Shown: positions 44,876-54,447 of the stretch, one piece after another
Layout of the letters: each line of letters starts with the position of its first letter
How positions within the stretch are numbered: position 1 is the stretch's first letter
Notes under the pieces: generated by a model
The model's database searches: none
Told to the model about the DNA's origin: nothing
Seen by the model: only the letters and a program-made list of their open reading frames with translations
NCBI RefSeq assembly: GCF_000527175.1
Contig: NZ_AZUR01000001.1
Coordinates: 2,146,501-2,210,500 of the forward strand
Source of the DNA: Pseudogulbenkiania sp. MAI-1
Lineage (GTDB): Bacteria; Pseudomonadota; Gammaproteobacteria; Burkholderiales; Chromobacteriaceae
Reading direction: 5' to 3'
Length of the DNA stretch: 64,000 bases
Translations under genes and position numbers: made by a program

Positions 44876-45763
44876 ATGTACGATTGGGACGCTTTGTGGC
44901 ACGAGCATGCGGGCTATCGCACTGGCTATACCGGCGAGAAGAACGACCTCAACGAGCTGGCCGAAGAACTGTCGGGCTCGCTGCTGCATCCGGCCAAGGA
45001 CGAGTCCGGCGTGGCGGTTTACGACAGCGGCGACAACTATGTGCTGGTCGGCCATGGTGACGGGCTGCAGATCCTGGAGGTGCCCAAGCACGCCCTGTTC
45101 GACATCACACTACGCTTCGTCGGCGAAGACGAAGGAACGGACACACCCCTGCCCTACGTGGAAATCCTGGTCGACAACCTGGCCACCGGCGACGAGGCGG
45201 CATGGCGTGGCGTGGTGACGCAAGGCGACGATGGCGCGCCACTGGTGGCGGGCTGCCCGTTACGCAGTGCCACCCTGCCCGAGATGCCGTTTACCGAGTT
45301 GTCGTTCAGCCAGGGCGAGCGTTTCCGCGTGGCGCTGGGCCAGCTGTGGCAAGAAGACATCCCGCAGCTCAAGCCGCTGATGGAAGCCTGGTTCAAGGGC
45401 GAGAAGGCGCTGGTGATGGAGTCGGCCAGCCATCCCTTGCCGGACGACCCCCGCACCCGGGAAATGCTCGAACGCTACGCCGAGATCGTCCACCGTGAGC
45501 AGGCGGTACTGTCGCGCCTGTTCAGCGACAACGAGCTGCATCTTGTTGCCGAAGTGCTGCGCGACATCCACTTCGAAACGGCCGCCTCCTGCCGCGGCGT
45601 GTGGCTGGCGGTAGAGGCACGCCTGATCCACGACGAACTCGATCGCAAGCTGGAGGTCGATGCGCAGTCCCTGCTCGAGCGAATGAAGGCCCTCAGCTTT
45701 GCCCAGGAAGTGGCTCTGATCGAGGCGTTGTCGCCGCTGCGCGAGCAGCAGGACCAAGGCTGA
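44876..45763 (+). CDS. conserved protein of unknown function
   Basis: This 295-aa acidic cytoplasmic protein has no signal or membrane segment. The N-terminal half (YDWDALWHEHAGYRTGYTGEK, YDSGDNYVLVGHGDGLQILEV) looks like a beta-rich domain; the C-terminal half is helical (AEIVHREQAVLSRLFSDNE, LIHDELDRKLEVD). I do not recognise a family. It has an ACAAGGAGC ribosome-binding site and its own promoter region between typA and itself. Probably lineage-restricted. Confidence 0.7.
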   Translation: MYDWDALWHEHAGYRTGYTGEKNDLNELAEELSGSLLHPAKDESGVAVYDSGDNYVLVGHGDGLQILEVPKHALFDITLRFVGEDEGTDTPLPYVEILVDNLATGDEAAWRGVVTQGDDGAPLVAGCPLRSATLPEMPFTELSFSQGERFRVALGQLWQEDIPQLKPLMEAWFKGEKALVMESASHPLPDDPRTREMLERYAEIVHREQAVLSRLFSDNELHLVAEVLRDIHFETAASCRGVWLAVEARLIHDELDRKLEVDAQSLLERMKALSFAQEVALIEALSPLREQQDQG

Positions 45764-45771
45764 GCGGCACG

Positions 45772-45797
45772 AAAAAAGGGCGGCTCTCAAGCCGCCC
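45772..45797 (-). terminator. terminator of the quinone oxidoreductase gene
   Basis: GGGCGGCT (45778-45785) pairs with AGCCGCCC (45790-45797). On the minus strand the stem is followed by TTTTTT, 69 nt after the quinone oxidoreductase stop. Confidence 0.75.
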
Positions 45798-45865
45798 GCA
45801 ATCCCATCCGTACGAAGAAAAAGTGTTCGTGGCAAGCCCGACACGCCGCGCAGTCTAGCGTCCGA

Positions 45866-46861
45866 TCATGACGCCGCCGTGACAGGGAACAGCGTCAGCA
45901 CGATCTTGCCAAGGTTGCAGTTGTTTTCCATCGCCTCGTGCGCCTCGGCCACCGCGGCGAGCGGATAAGTGGAGTCCAGCGTCAGCCGGGCCGCGCCTTG
46001 ATGCAAGGCGGGAAGGATTTCGGTTTCCAGCGCCCGCGCCAGGCGGGCCTTGACGGCCTTGGGCTGACTGCGCAGGGTCGAGCCGATCAGGGATTGCCGC
46101 TTGACCAGCAAGCGCCCCAGGTTGATCTCGCTCCGTCCTCCGCCCATGATGCCGATCAACACCAGCCGGCCGTCCAGGTTGAGGCAGCTCAGGTTCTGTT
46201 CCAGGTAGGCGCCGCCGACCGGGTCGAGGATCACGTCCGCCCCACCCCAAGCCTTCACCTTGCCGCCAAAATCCGTCTCCTGGCGGGCATTGAACGCCTC
46301 GTCGGCGCCGAGGTTGTAGCAGTATTCCAACTTTTCCTCGCTGCTCGCCGTGGCCCAGACCCGCGCACCCAACAACCGTCCGAGCTGGATGGCCGCGGCG
46401 CCCACCCCGCTGGCGCCGGCATGCACCAGCAACGACTGCCCTTCGGCCAAGCGGCCGACCTCGACCAGGTTGAGCCAAGCCGTCATCCACGCTTCAGGCA
46501 GGCTGGCCGCCTCGACCCAGGACAGGCCGTCCGGCTTGGGAATGGCCAGTTCGCTATCCAGCACCACGTATTCGGCATAACCACCGCCCTCGACCAGGCC
46601 GAACACCGCGTCGCCCGGCTGGAAGCGCGACGGGCCACGCACCGCCTCGACCACACCGGCCACCTCCAGCCCCAGGATGGCGGAGGCCCCGGCCGGCGGC
46701 GGGTATTGCCCTTCACGTTGCACGATATCGGCCCGGTTGACCCCGGCCGCCAATACTCTGACCAGGAGCTGCCCGTCACCGATAACCGGCTTTTCGACGA
46801 TACCCAACTCCAGGGTTTCCCGGCCTCCCGGCCGGCTTTGAATCACCGCTTGCATAGACAT
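45866..46861 (-). CDS. NAD(P)H quinone oxidoreductase, PIG3 family
   Basis: This 331-aa zinc-free medium-chain dehydrogenase is of the TIGR02824/PIG3 type: EKPVIGDGQLLVRVLAAGVNRADIVQREG, PPPAGASAILGLEVAG, the nucleotide-binding VHAGASGVGAAAIQL and the family-typical PLAAVAEAHEAMENNCNLGKIVL at the end. It reduces quinones with NADPH. It is divergent from ccoI. Confidence 0.9.
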   Translation of the reverse strand: MSMQAVIQSRPGGRETLELGIVEKPVIGDGQLLVRVLAAGVNRADIVQREGQYPPPAGASAILGLEVAGVVEAVRGPSRFQPGDAVFGLVEGGGYAEYVVLDSELAIPKPDGLSWVEAASLPEAWMTAWLNLVEVGRLAEGQSLLVHAGASGVGAAAIQLGRLLGARVWATASSEEKLEYCYNLGADEAFNARQETDFGGKVKAWGGADVILDPVGGAYLEQNLSCLNLDGRLVLIGIMGGGRSEINLGRLLVKRQSLIGSTLRSQPKAVKARLARALETEILPALHQGAARLTLDSTYPLAAVAEAHEAMENNCNLGKIVLTLFPVTAAS

Positions 46862-46931
46862 GATCGTTCACCTCGTCGGTCTTTGCGCTCGCTCAAGCGC
46901 AGCAACCCTCATTTGTTTACAATAGCACGCC

Positions 46932-49358
46932 ATGAGTGACGACTGTTTCCACTGCGGCCTTCCGGTTCCGGAGGGCGTCTCGTTCCCGGTACGCTATCGG
47001 GAAAGAACCGAATCCACCTGCTGCGCCGGCTGTCAGGCCGTGGCGCAGACCATCATCGATTCCGGACTCGACGACTATTACACCCACCGCACGCAGGGCG
47101 CCACGCAGGCCGAGGCGCTGCCGCTCGAACTCTTGGAGCGCATCCGCCTGTACGATTCGGATGAACTACAGCGAAGCTTCGTCCACCTCGAATCCGACAA
47201 CGTGCGCGAGGCCGCGCTGATTCTGGAAGGCATCACCTGTGCCGCCTGCGTCTGGCTCAACGAACAGCACCTGATGCGCCTACCCGGCGTGATCTCGGTC
47301 GACATCAACTACAGCAGCCACCGCGCCCGGGTGCGCTGGGACAACTCGCGCCTGCAGTTGTCGCAGATCCTCGAGGCCATCGCCGCCATCGGCTACCGCG
47401 CCCACCCCTACGATGCGGCGCGCCAGGAGGCGCTGAACCAGAAGGAGCGCAAACAGGCGCTCACCCGGCTGTGGGTGGCCGGGCTGTCGATGATGCAGGT
47501 GATGATGTACGCCGTGCCGGTGTACATGGCGCCGGACGGCGAGATCGACCCGGATTTCTTGTGGATGCTGCACTGGGCCAGCCTGCTGCTGACGCTGCCG
47601 GTCATCGTCTATTCGGCGCTGCCGTTCTACCGCGCCACCTGGCGCGACCTCAGCACGCGCCGCGTCGGCATGGACACGCCGGTCACCATCGGCATCCTGG
47701 CCGCCTTCATCGCCAGCACCTGGGCGCTCATCAACAAGGTGGAACACGGCATCTATTTTGACTCGGTGTCGATGTTCGTGTTCCTGCTGTTGGGCGGTCG
47801 CTATCTCGAAGGTATCGCCCGCCGCAAGGCCGGCGAAGCGGCGGAAAGCCTGGTCAAGCTGATCCCGGCCTTCGCCCACCGCTTCAGCGGCTGGCCAGCC
47901 GAGCGCACCACACACGAGACGCCGGTAAGCCAGCTGGCGGCGGGCGACGTGCTGCTGGTCAAGCCGGGCGAAACCATTCCGGCCGACGGCGTGGTACTGG
48001 ATGGCGAGAGTGCCACCAACGAATCGCTGCTGACCGGCGAAAGCCGGCCGGTGACTAAGACGGTGGATTCGGCCGTGATCGCCGGCAGCGTCAACCTGGC
48101 AAGCCCGCTGACGGTGCGCATCAGCCAGACCGGGCAAGGCACCCGCCTGGCCGGCATCGTGCGCCTGCTCGATCAGGCGCTGGCGGAAAAACCGCGGCTG
48201 GCGCAACTGGCCGACCGTTTCGCCAGCGGCTTCGTCGCCGCGCTGTTGCTGGCAGCCCTGGCCACCTATCTCGGCTGGTACTTCGTCGACCCGGAACGGG
48301 CGCTGTGGATCACCGTGGCCGTATTGGTGATCTCCTGCCCGTGCGCCCTGTCGCTGGCCACGCCGGCGGCGCTGACCGCCGCCAGCGGCCACCTGGCCGG
48401 GCTGGGCGTGCTGACCACGCGCGGCCATGCACTGGAAACGCTGGCCAAGGTCAGCGACGTGGTGTTCGACAAGACCGGCACGCTGACCCATGGCGAGATG
48501 CGGCTGGTGGACACCTGGCGCTACGACGAGCAGGGAGACGTGCTCGCTCTGGCCGCCGCGCTGGAAGCCGGCTCGGAGCACCCGATTGCCCGTGCGCTGC
48601 TGGCGGCCGCTCCGGCAGATCTCCCTCCAGCCCAATCGGTGCGCAACGTTCCGGGACAAGGCATCGAAGGGATCATTGACGGCACGGCCTGGCGACTGGG
48701 CAGCAGCGACTTCGTCGCCGAACTGGCCGGACCTTCTCCGTCTGCAGCCGGCGACTGGCAGCGCGGCCACACCCGGATCGCGTTGGGTTCGCAGCACGGC
48801 TGGGCGGCACTATTCGCCATCGGCGACACGCGACGCGAGGACAGCGCCGCCACGGTGGCGGAACTCACCCGGCAGGGGCTGGCCGTCCACCTGCTGAGCG
48901 GCGACGAGCACGAGGCCGTGCAGCGGCTGGCCGAAGACACCGGTATCGCGCACGTCCGCGCGCGCGCCACGCCGGAGGACAAGCTGGCCTATGTCGGTGC
49001 GCTGCAACAGCAGGGAGGGCGCGTACTGATGGTGGGCGACGGCATCAACGACGCGCCGGTACTGGCGCGCGCCGACGTGTCGATGGCCATGGGTAGCGGC
49101 ACCGACGTGGCCCGCGCCAGCGGCGACATGGTGCTGATCAACGACAGCCTGACGCTGGTCCCCGCCGCCATGGCCTTGTCGAGAAAGACGCTCGCCATCA
49201 TCCGGCAAAACCTGATCTGGGCGGTGCTGTACAATATCGTTGCGCTACCGCTGGCGATGGCCGGTTATGTCACGCCCTGGCTGGCCAGCTTGGGGATGGC
49301 CAGCAGTTCGCTCTTGGTGGTGTGCAACGCCCTGCGTCTCGTGAAACGGAAGAACTGA
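46932..49358 (+). CDS. ccoI: copper-translocating P-type ATPase CcoI/FixI
   Basis: This 808-aa P1B ATPase has an N-terminal Cys-rich domain (CFHCGLPVPEG, CCAGCQAVAQTI), an HMA domain with GITCAACVW, eight membrane segments, CPC in ISCPCALSLATPAAL, phosphorylation motif DKTGTLT and GDGINDAP. The N-terminal Cys-rich extra domain and the next gene, ccoS, identify it as the copper exporter that supplies CuB to cbb3 oxidase. The oxidase genes themselves are not in the window. Confidence 0.94.
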   Translation: MSDDCFHCGLPVPEGVSFPVRYRERTESTCCAGCQAVAQTIIDSGLDDYYTHRTQGATQAEALPLELLERIRLYDSDELQRSFVHLESDNVREAALILEGITCAACVWLNEQHLMRLPGVISVDINYSSHRARVRWDNSRLQLSQILEAIAAIGYRAHPYDAARQEALNQKERKQALTRLWVAGLSMMQVMMYAVPVYMAPDGEIDPDFLWMLHWASLLLTLPVIVYSALPFYRATWRDLSTRRVGMDTPVTIGILAAFIASTWALINKVEHGIYFDSVSMFVFLLLGGRYLEGIARRKAGEAAESLVKLIPAFAHRFSGWPAERTTHETPVSQLAAGDVLLVKPGETIPADGVVLDGESATNESLLTGESRPVTKTVDSAVIAGSVNLASPLTVRISQTGQGTRLAGIVRLLDQALAEKPRLAQLADRFASGFVAALLLAALATYLGWYFVDPERALWITVAVLVISCPCALSLATPAALTAASGHLAGLGVLTTRGHALETLAKVSDVVFDKTGTLTHGEMRLVDTWRYDEQGDVLALAAALEAGSEHPIARALLAAAPADLPPAQSVRNVPGQGIEGIIDGTAWRLGSSDFVAELAGPSPSAAGDWQRGHTRIALGSQHGWAALFAIGDTRREDSAATVAELTRQGLAVHLLSGDEHEAVQRLAEDTGIAHVRARATPEDKLAYVGALQQQGGRVLMVGDGINDAPVLARADVSMAMGSGTDVARASGDMVLINDSLTLVPAAMALSRKTLAIIRQNLIWAVLYNIVALPLAMAGYVTPWLASLGMASSSLLVVCNALRLVKRKN

Positions 49359-49534
49359 TGGAAAGCTTGTATCTGCTGATCCCGCTGAGCCTGGTGCTGG
49401 CCTTCGTGATCGGCTTCGTGTTCTGGATCGCTACTCGCGGCGGCCAGTTCGACGATCTGGAAGGGCCGGCCCACCGTATCCTGATGGATGACGACAAGCC
49501 GAAAGCAGGTCCCCACGGCCCACAGAACGAGTAA
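49358..49534 (+). CDS. ccoS: cbb3 oxidase assembly protein CcoS
   Basis: This 58-aa protein has one N-terminal membrane segment (LYLLIPLSLVLAFVIGFVFW) and the conserved ATRGGQFDDLEGPAHRILMDDD end. It starts inside the ccoI stop (ATGA overlap at 49356-49360). It is needed for maturation of cbb3 oxidase, acting with CcoI. Confidence 0.95.
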   Translation: MESLYLLIPLSLVLAFVIGFVFWIATRGGQFDDLEGPAHRILMDDDKPKAGPHGPQNE

Positions 49535-49550
49535 GCTTCCCTCCCCCCGC

Positions 49551-49576
49551 CCTGGCCGTTCAACCGAGCGGCCAGG
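49551..49576. terminator. hairpin between convergent ccoS and phosphopantetheinyl transferase genes
   Basis: CCTGGCCG (49551-49558) pairs with CGGCCAGG (49569-49576). There is no strong T-run. It spans the end of the minus-strand gene and follows the ccoS stop at 49534. Confidence 0.5.
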
Positions 49577-50402
49577 CGGAAGACAGCAGCCCATCCTGCT
49601 CGCCGCGATTCAATCCGGCCCGGCAGACCAGCCGGCAGAAAAACGACAGCACACCCCCTTCCTTCTCGCCTCCGCCATCGTTCCGCAGAGCCGGCAGCAG
49701 TGGCACCGCTTCCTCGAAGCGGACCTTGGCGGAATCGGCCACCGTGCCCGGCACCGCCACCGAAATCACATGGCACGGTTCCAGCCGCAAAGACACCCTC
49801 TGCCAGCCACTGTTCTCACCGGCCAGGGGTGAAGAAACCCCGCCATCGAGGGCAAGACAGCTCAACGGCCGTTCGAAGCCCTGCCCCGTTGCTTTCGCCA
49901 CCGCCTCCTTGATGGTCCAGAGACGCAGCAGGCTCTCGGCCTGGCTGGCAGCGGGCAGTGCGCGCAAGGCCTGCATCTCGCCCGGCGCGCAGACCTGTGC
50001 CGCCACACCGAGCGGGTCTGGCCCGAGATGGCGCAGGCTTTCGACATCGGCCCCGACCTCGCCGCTTCGGCTGACCGCACAAAGCGCCAGCCCGTCCGCA
50101 TGCGCCAGGCTGACGTGCAACGGACAGGCGGACTCCGGCGCTACCGCCATCAGCCGCCCTCCAGGAGCGACTCTGAAATGCAACTGGTGCGGATCGGTGC
50201 CGGTCAACTCCGCCAGCATCGTCCGCACCAGTGCATGCGCGGCCAGATAGTCGCGTCGGGCTTCTGCCGGGTGACAGCGCACGTGGATCTCGCGCTCGTC
50301 GCTATCCAGCAACTCCAGCGCCTGCGCCGCGACGGCGGCATCCTCGAACGCCGCCGTGCGGACAAAGCGCACCAGGACGTCATACGGTGGCACGGCACGC
50401 AT
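49560..50402 (-). CDS. 4'-phosphopantetheinyl transferase (Sfp type)
   Basis: This 280-aa Sfp-type enzyme has PLHVSLAHADG, GADVESL (metal-binding Asp and Glu) and WTIKEAVAKATG (WxxKEA). I chose ATG 50402 over the reading from 50426. It overlaps the Pls-like NRPS gene by 23 nt and so is coupled to it. It should convert the thiolation domain of that protein (Ser576) and perhaps the ACPs of the 26-29 kb operon to holo form. Confidence 0.92.
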   Translation of the reverse strand: MRAVPPYDVLVRFVRTAAFEDAAVAAQALELLDSDEREIHVRCHPAEARRDYLAAHALVRTMLAELTGTDPHQLHFRVAPGGRLMAVAPESACPLHVSLAHADGLALCAVSRSGEVGADVESLRHLGPDPLGVAAQVCAPGEMQALRALPAASQAESLLRLWTIKEAVAKATGQGFERPLSCLALDGGVSSPLAGENSGWQRVSLRLEPCHVISVAVPGTVADSAKVRFEEAVPLLPALRNDGGGEKEGGVLSFFCRLVCRAGLNRGEQDGLLSSAWPLG

Positions 50403-53400
50403 GCTCCACCTCCTTTCGCTGATCAAGCCGGCTGCCGCGCCACGCTGCCGGAATCCCCGTCCAGGCAGTACCGGCAGGCAGCGTTTCGCCTTTCATTAGC
50501 AACGACAGCGCATCGAGCCGCGCGCCCTCTTCCATGACAGAGTCGTACAGCACAACCGAGTAGGCGCCCACCTCGGCGTCCGCGCCGACGTGCAGCGTGG
50601 AGGCCTTCAGCATCCGGTCTTCGAACAAGTGGGTCTGCATCACGCAGCTGTCGTTCAAGACGACGCGGTCGCCCAGGTTGACCAGATCGAACTCGAGAAA
50701 ACCGGTGGTCGAGAGATAGACGCGCCGGCCGATATGCACCCCGAGCAGGCGCAGATACCAGGGCAGCAAGGGCGTACCGCGCAGCGCCGCCAGCATCAGC
50801 GGCGTCGCCAGGAACTCGTACAAGGCGTTGACCAGTTCCAGCCGCCAGACGAACAGGCTCCACAGCGGGTGCACGAACGGCCGGAAGCGTCCCATGATGC
50901 ACCACTTCGCCAGCACCACCATGCTAACCACCACGGCGCAGCAGGCCATGTAGACGAGCGGCAGCCACAGCAGCGCCACGGCCAGACCAACACTGTCGCG
51001 CAGCTGCATCATGGAAATGACGACGCTGGCGGTGACGAGGATGAAGCCAGCCGGCGGCAACGTCACGCGCAGTATCTCGAAGCTGCCGCGCGCCCAGCGC
51101 AGCCAGGTCGGCGGATTATACGTCCGCTGCTCGGTGAAGCCGGCACTCGGCTCACGCCGCGGCAAACGCAGCGGCGGAGAACCCAACCACGAGGCCCCGG
51201 TCTGGGCCGCCAGTTCCGGCGTCGGCGGGGAGATCGACAGCACGCCGACCAGCGAGTTGTCGCCCAGGGCCACGCCGCCCGGCACCACCGCGCTGTTGCC
51301 GATGAACACGCGCTGACCCAGGTGGGTGCGCCCCAGCGAGATCCAGCCGCCCTCGATGTGCGGCGGGCCGAGCGACACCTCGTCCGCGACAGTGCTGCCG
51401 TCGTCGAGCTGCAGCAAGTCGGGCATCGTCGAGCTGGCCGTCGACAGTTCGACCAGACGGCCGATCTTCGCGCCCAGCGCCCGGTACCACGGCGCCACGT
51501 AGAGCGTGGCGTGCAGCGGGCCGATCAGGCCGAGGCTCATCGCCATCAATTGATCGATGATCCAGTGCCGCAGATAAAAGCCGCTGTACAGCGGGTAACT
51601 GGCAGGCCGCACGCGGCCAAGCAGCAGCCACTTGAGGATGACCACTTCGGTGGTCAGCAGCAGCACGAAGGAAGCGCCGACCAGTGGTGTCGCCGCCAGA
51701 TAACGAAATGGCTGTTCGAAGAGATCGATCGTGGTCAGGATCGCCATGCCCGGCACGATGGCGGCAAACATGACGAACGGCAAGATCAACACCAGCAGGC
51801 CGTAGAGCGCCAGCATCGCAGCGCGCTGCCGGCGGCGGCAGGCCGGCACCCGCCCCGGCACAGCCGGCGGATGCTCGTCCCGATGGGCAGGGGAGCCGGT
51901 CCAGGTCTCGCCCGCCGGGATGCGTCCACCAAGAGGAAGCAGCGACAGGTCCGTCAGGCGGGAGCCATCCTCCATCACGGTGTGCTCGCGCAACACGGCG
52001 CGCGAACCGACGAAACAGCGGCGGCCGACGTTCACCGGCCCGATCACCAGTTCGTCGTCCTCGACCGTATAGCCGAGCAGCGAGGCATGGTCGTCGATGC
52101 TGGTGCCGTCCCCGATCGAGATCAGGTCGAAGGCGGCCAGCTCGTCGCTACCAAGGTAGACGTCGCGCCCGATGCGGACCCCCAGCAGGCGGTACACCAG
52201 CGGCAGCAAGGGGGAGCCGGCAAGATGGTTGAGCGGCACCGCCCCGATCAGTCCGTGAGCGAACCACCAGCGCAGGTAGTAGCCGCCCCACAAGCGGTGA
52301 CGGCCGGGGCGAATCCGTCCCAGCAGCAGCCACTTGGCGGCGATGGCGATAACGAGCAGCGCCGGGAACATCGCCACCACCGCAACGGCGGCCCAGGCTA
52401 TCGACTCCGCTAGCGAATAGCCGTCCTCTTGCAGGAAGAAATACACCAGGTAAGGCGTCGCCCATTGCAGGGCACCGAAGGCAAAGTGGAAATACAGGCC
52501 GCCGCTCTGGAGCACGCCCGCCAGGAAGTGCCGCATTCCGGCCCCGGCATCCGAGCCGGGAGGCGGGGCCGTCTCGCCCAAGGTCAGCGTCTCGGTGGCG
52601 GACTCGTCGAGCATGGCGGCCAGCGAAGCAATGGTCGGATGGTGGTAGATGTCGGCCACCGAGACGTGAGCGAAGCGCGGTTCCTTGCGCAATGCCGACA
52701 CCGCCCGCGCCGCCAGCAGCGAGTGGCCGCCCAGATCGAGGAAGAAGTCGTCGTCGACGCCGACCGGCTGGGGCCGGAACAGGCTTTCCCACACCACGGC
52801 CAGATATCGTTCGGTGCCGCTCTGCGGCCGCCCCGTCGCGGCGGCCAGAGGCTGGGCGCGCGGCTGCGGCGGCGGCAGGGCTGAACGATCGAGCTTACCG
52901 CTGGGCTGGCGCGGCAGCTCATCCAGCGTCTCGATCAACGACGGTACCATGTAGGCGGGCAACTGCTGCCTCAGCGCACAGCGCAAGCCGGCTTCGTCGA
53001 CCTGACACTCCATGCCGGGCACCACGTAGCCGACCAGATGCTGGAGGCCCGGCTCGTCTTCACGTACCGCGCATGCTGCCGCGGTGATGCCATCGATTTG
53101 CAGCAACGCCGATTCGATCTCGCTCAACTCGACGCGAAAACCGCGCAGCTTGACCTGGGCATCGGCCCGGCCATGGTATTCGAGCTCGCCGTTATCGTCG
53201 AAGCGGCCCAGATCGCCGGTGCGGTACAGCTTGGCGCCAGTGCCTGCCGGGGCGAACGGGTCCGCCACGAAACGCGATGCGGTTTCGTGGGCCAGCCCGA
53301 CGTAACCGCGCGCCACCCCCGCGCCCCCGATGCAGATCTCGCCCACCTCCCCGTGCGGCACCGGCCGCATGGCCTCGTCGAGCAGGTGCACGCGATAGCC

Positions 53401-54447
53401 CGGCAGCGGGCTGCCGATCACCACCGGCTGTCCCGGCTGCAGATCGGCGCAGGTCGCGATGACCGTCGCCTCGGTCGGGCCGTAGGTATTCACCAGCCGC
53501 CGGCCGGGCCCGGCCCAGCGTTCCACCAGTTCCCGTGGGCACGCCTCGCCGCCCAGGATGAGCAGGCGCAGTGTCGGAACGTCCTCGGCGAGCATGGCCA
53601 GCAAGGTCGGCACGCACGACAGCACGGTCACCCGGTGCTCACAGAGAAAGCCGGCCAGATCCGGGCCACCACAGGCCATCTCGGGAGGCGCACAGACCAG
53701 GGTGGCGCCGGCAAAGAATGCCAGCCACACCTCCTCGACCGACAGGTCGAAGCACAGCGAGGCGCCCTGGTAGACCCGGTCCCGCTGGTGAACCGAGAAG
53801 AGGCGCCCCTCGGCGCACACCAGGTGCACGGCGTTGCGATGCTCGATCATCACGCCCTTGGGGCGGCCCGTCGAACCCGAGGTGTAGATGATGTAGCACA
53901 GGTCGTGCGACTCCACACCGACCGTAGTGGCCGGCAGCCGCATCGGACTCTGCGCGGCGATCGCGGCACGCTCGGTATCGATCCGCAGCACGGCGCCATC
54001 GAACGCGCCGCACCGTGACGCCAATGCCGCTATGGTCAACAGGATGTCGGCAGACGAATCGCGCAGGATGTACAAGACCCGCTCGGCCGGATAAGCGGGG
54101 TCGAGCGGCACGTAGGCCGCCCCGGCCTTGAGGATGGCGAGCAGGGCGACATAGGCGTCCACGGAACGGGGCAGCAGCATCGCCACGCGCGAGCCGCGCC
54201 CGACGCCGTGGGCGCGCAGATAGCGTGCCAGGCGGTTGGCGCGTCGCTCGAGGATGGCGTAACTGATGCGCTGATCGCCGGCAATCAGCGCGGTGGCGTC
54301 GGCACGATGGTCGGCCTGCCGTTCGAACAGTTCATGCAAGGCGGTGATGGAGGAGGTGCCCGTTGTATCGACACCATCAGGCCGGGTTTCAGAAGGGGTA
54401 ACAGCGCGGGGAGGCGGGGTGGTCCGCAGAAGTTGTTTCAGCATCAT
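50380..54447 (-). CDS. Pls/PosA-type NRPS (A-T-membrane-triple hexapeptide domain)
   Basis: This 1355-aa protein has an adenylation domain (about 36-540, YTSGSTGRPKG at 188-198), a thiolation domain with Ser576 in LGGHSL, and a large C-terminal half (about 640-1355). The latter has several membrane segments around three similar soluble units, each starting with a G-x-x-IGR motif and hexapeptide-like turns. This is the architecture of epsilon-poly-lysine synthetase (Pls) and PosA. There is no condensation or thioesterase domain. Hand-aligned pocket residues are D-L-E-S-I-G-T-V-I-K, resembling Lys/Orn-type codes. ATG 54447 has GGAGG upstream. Confidence 0.9.
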   Translation of the reverse strand: MMLKQLLRTTPPPRAVTPSETRPDGVDTTGTSSITALHELFERQADHRADATALIAGDQRISYAILERRANRLARYLRAHGVGRGSRVAMLLPRSVDAYVALLAILKAGAAYVPLDPAYPAERVLYILRDSSADILLTIAALASRCGAFDGAVLRIDTERAAIAAQSPMRLPATTVGVESHDLCYIIYTSGSTGRPKGVMIEHRNAVHLVCAEGRLFSVHQRDRVYQGASLCFDLSVEEVWLAFFAGATLVCAPPEMACGGPDLAGFLCEHRVTVLSCVPTLLAMLAEDVPTLRLLILGGEACPRELVERWAGPGRRLVNTYGPTEATVIATCADLQPGQPVVIGSPLPGYRVHLLDEAMRPVPHGEVGEICIGGAGVARGYVGLAHETASRFVADPFAPAGTGAKLYRTGDLGRFDDNGELEYHGRADAQVKLRGFRVELSEIESALLQIDGITAAACAVREDEPGLQHLVGYVVPGMECQVDEAGLRCALRQQLPAYMVPSLIETLDELPRQPSGKLDRSALPPPQPRAQPLAAATGRPQSGTERYLAVVWESLFRPQPVGVDDDFFLDLGGHSLLAARAVSALRKEPRFAHVSVADIYHHPTIASLAAMLDESATETLTLGETAPPPGSDAGAGMRHFLAGVLQSGGLYFHFAFGALQWATPYLVYFFLQEDGYSLAESIAWAAVAVVAMFPALLVIAIAAKWLLLGRIRPGRHRLWGGYYLRWWFAHGLIGAVPLNHLAGSPLLPLVYRLLGVRIGRDVYLGSDELAAFDLISIGDGTSIDDHASLLGYTVEDDELVIGPVNVGRRCFVGSRAVLREHTVMEDGSRLTDLSLLPLGGRIPAGETWTGSPAHRDEHPPAVPGRVPACRRRQRAAMLALYGLLVLILPFVMFAAIVPGMAILTTIDLFEQPFRYLAATPLVGASFVLLLTTEVVILKWLLLGRVRPASYPLYSGFYLRHWIIDQLMAMSLGLIGPLHATLYVAPWYRALGAKIGRLVELSTASSTMPDLLQLDDGSTVADEVSLGPPHIEGGWISLGRTHLGQRVFIGNSAVVPGGVALGDNSLVGVLSISPPTPELAAQTGASWLGSPPLRLPRREPSAGFTEQRTYNPPTWLRWARGSFEILRVTLPPAGFILVTASVVISMMQLRDSVGLAVALLWLPLVYMACCAVVVSMVVLAKWCIMGRFRPFVHPLWSLFVWRLELVNALYEFLATPLMLAALRGTPLLPWYLRLLGVHIGRRVYLSTTGFLEFDLVNLGDRVVLNDSCVMQTHLFEDRMLKASTLHVGADAEVGAYSVVLYDSVMEEGARLDALSLLMKGETLPAGTAWTGIPAAWRGSRLDQRKEVEHACRATV

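Noticed and set aside
50590..52413. 607-codon plus-strand frame opposite the Pls-like gene
   Set aside because: A shadow of the minus-strand NRPS gene, with composition dominated by Arg, Gln and His.
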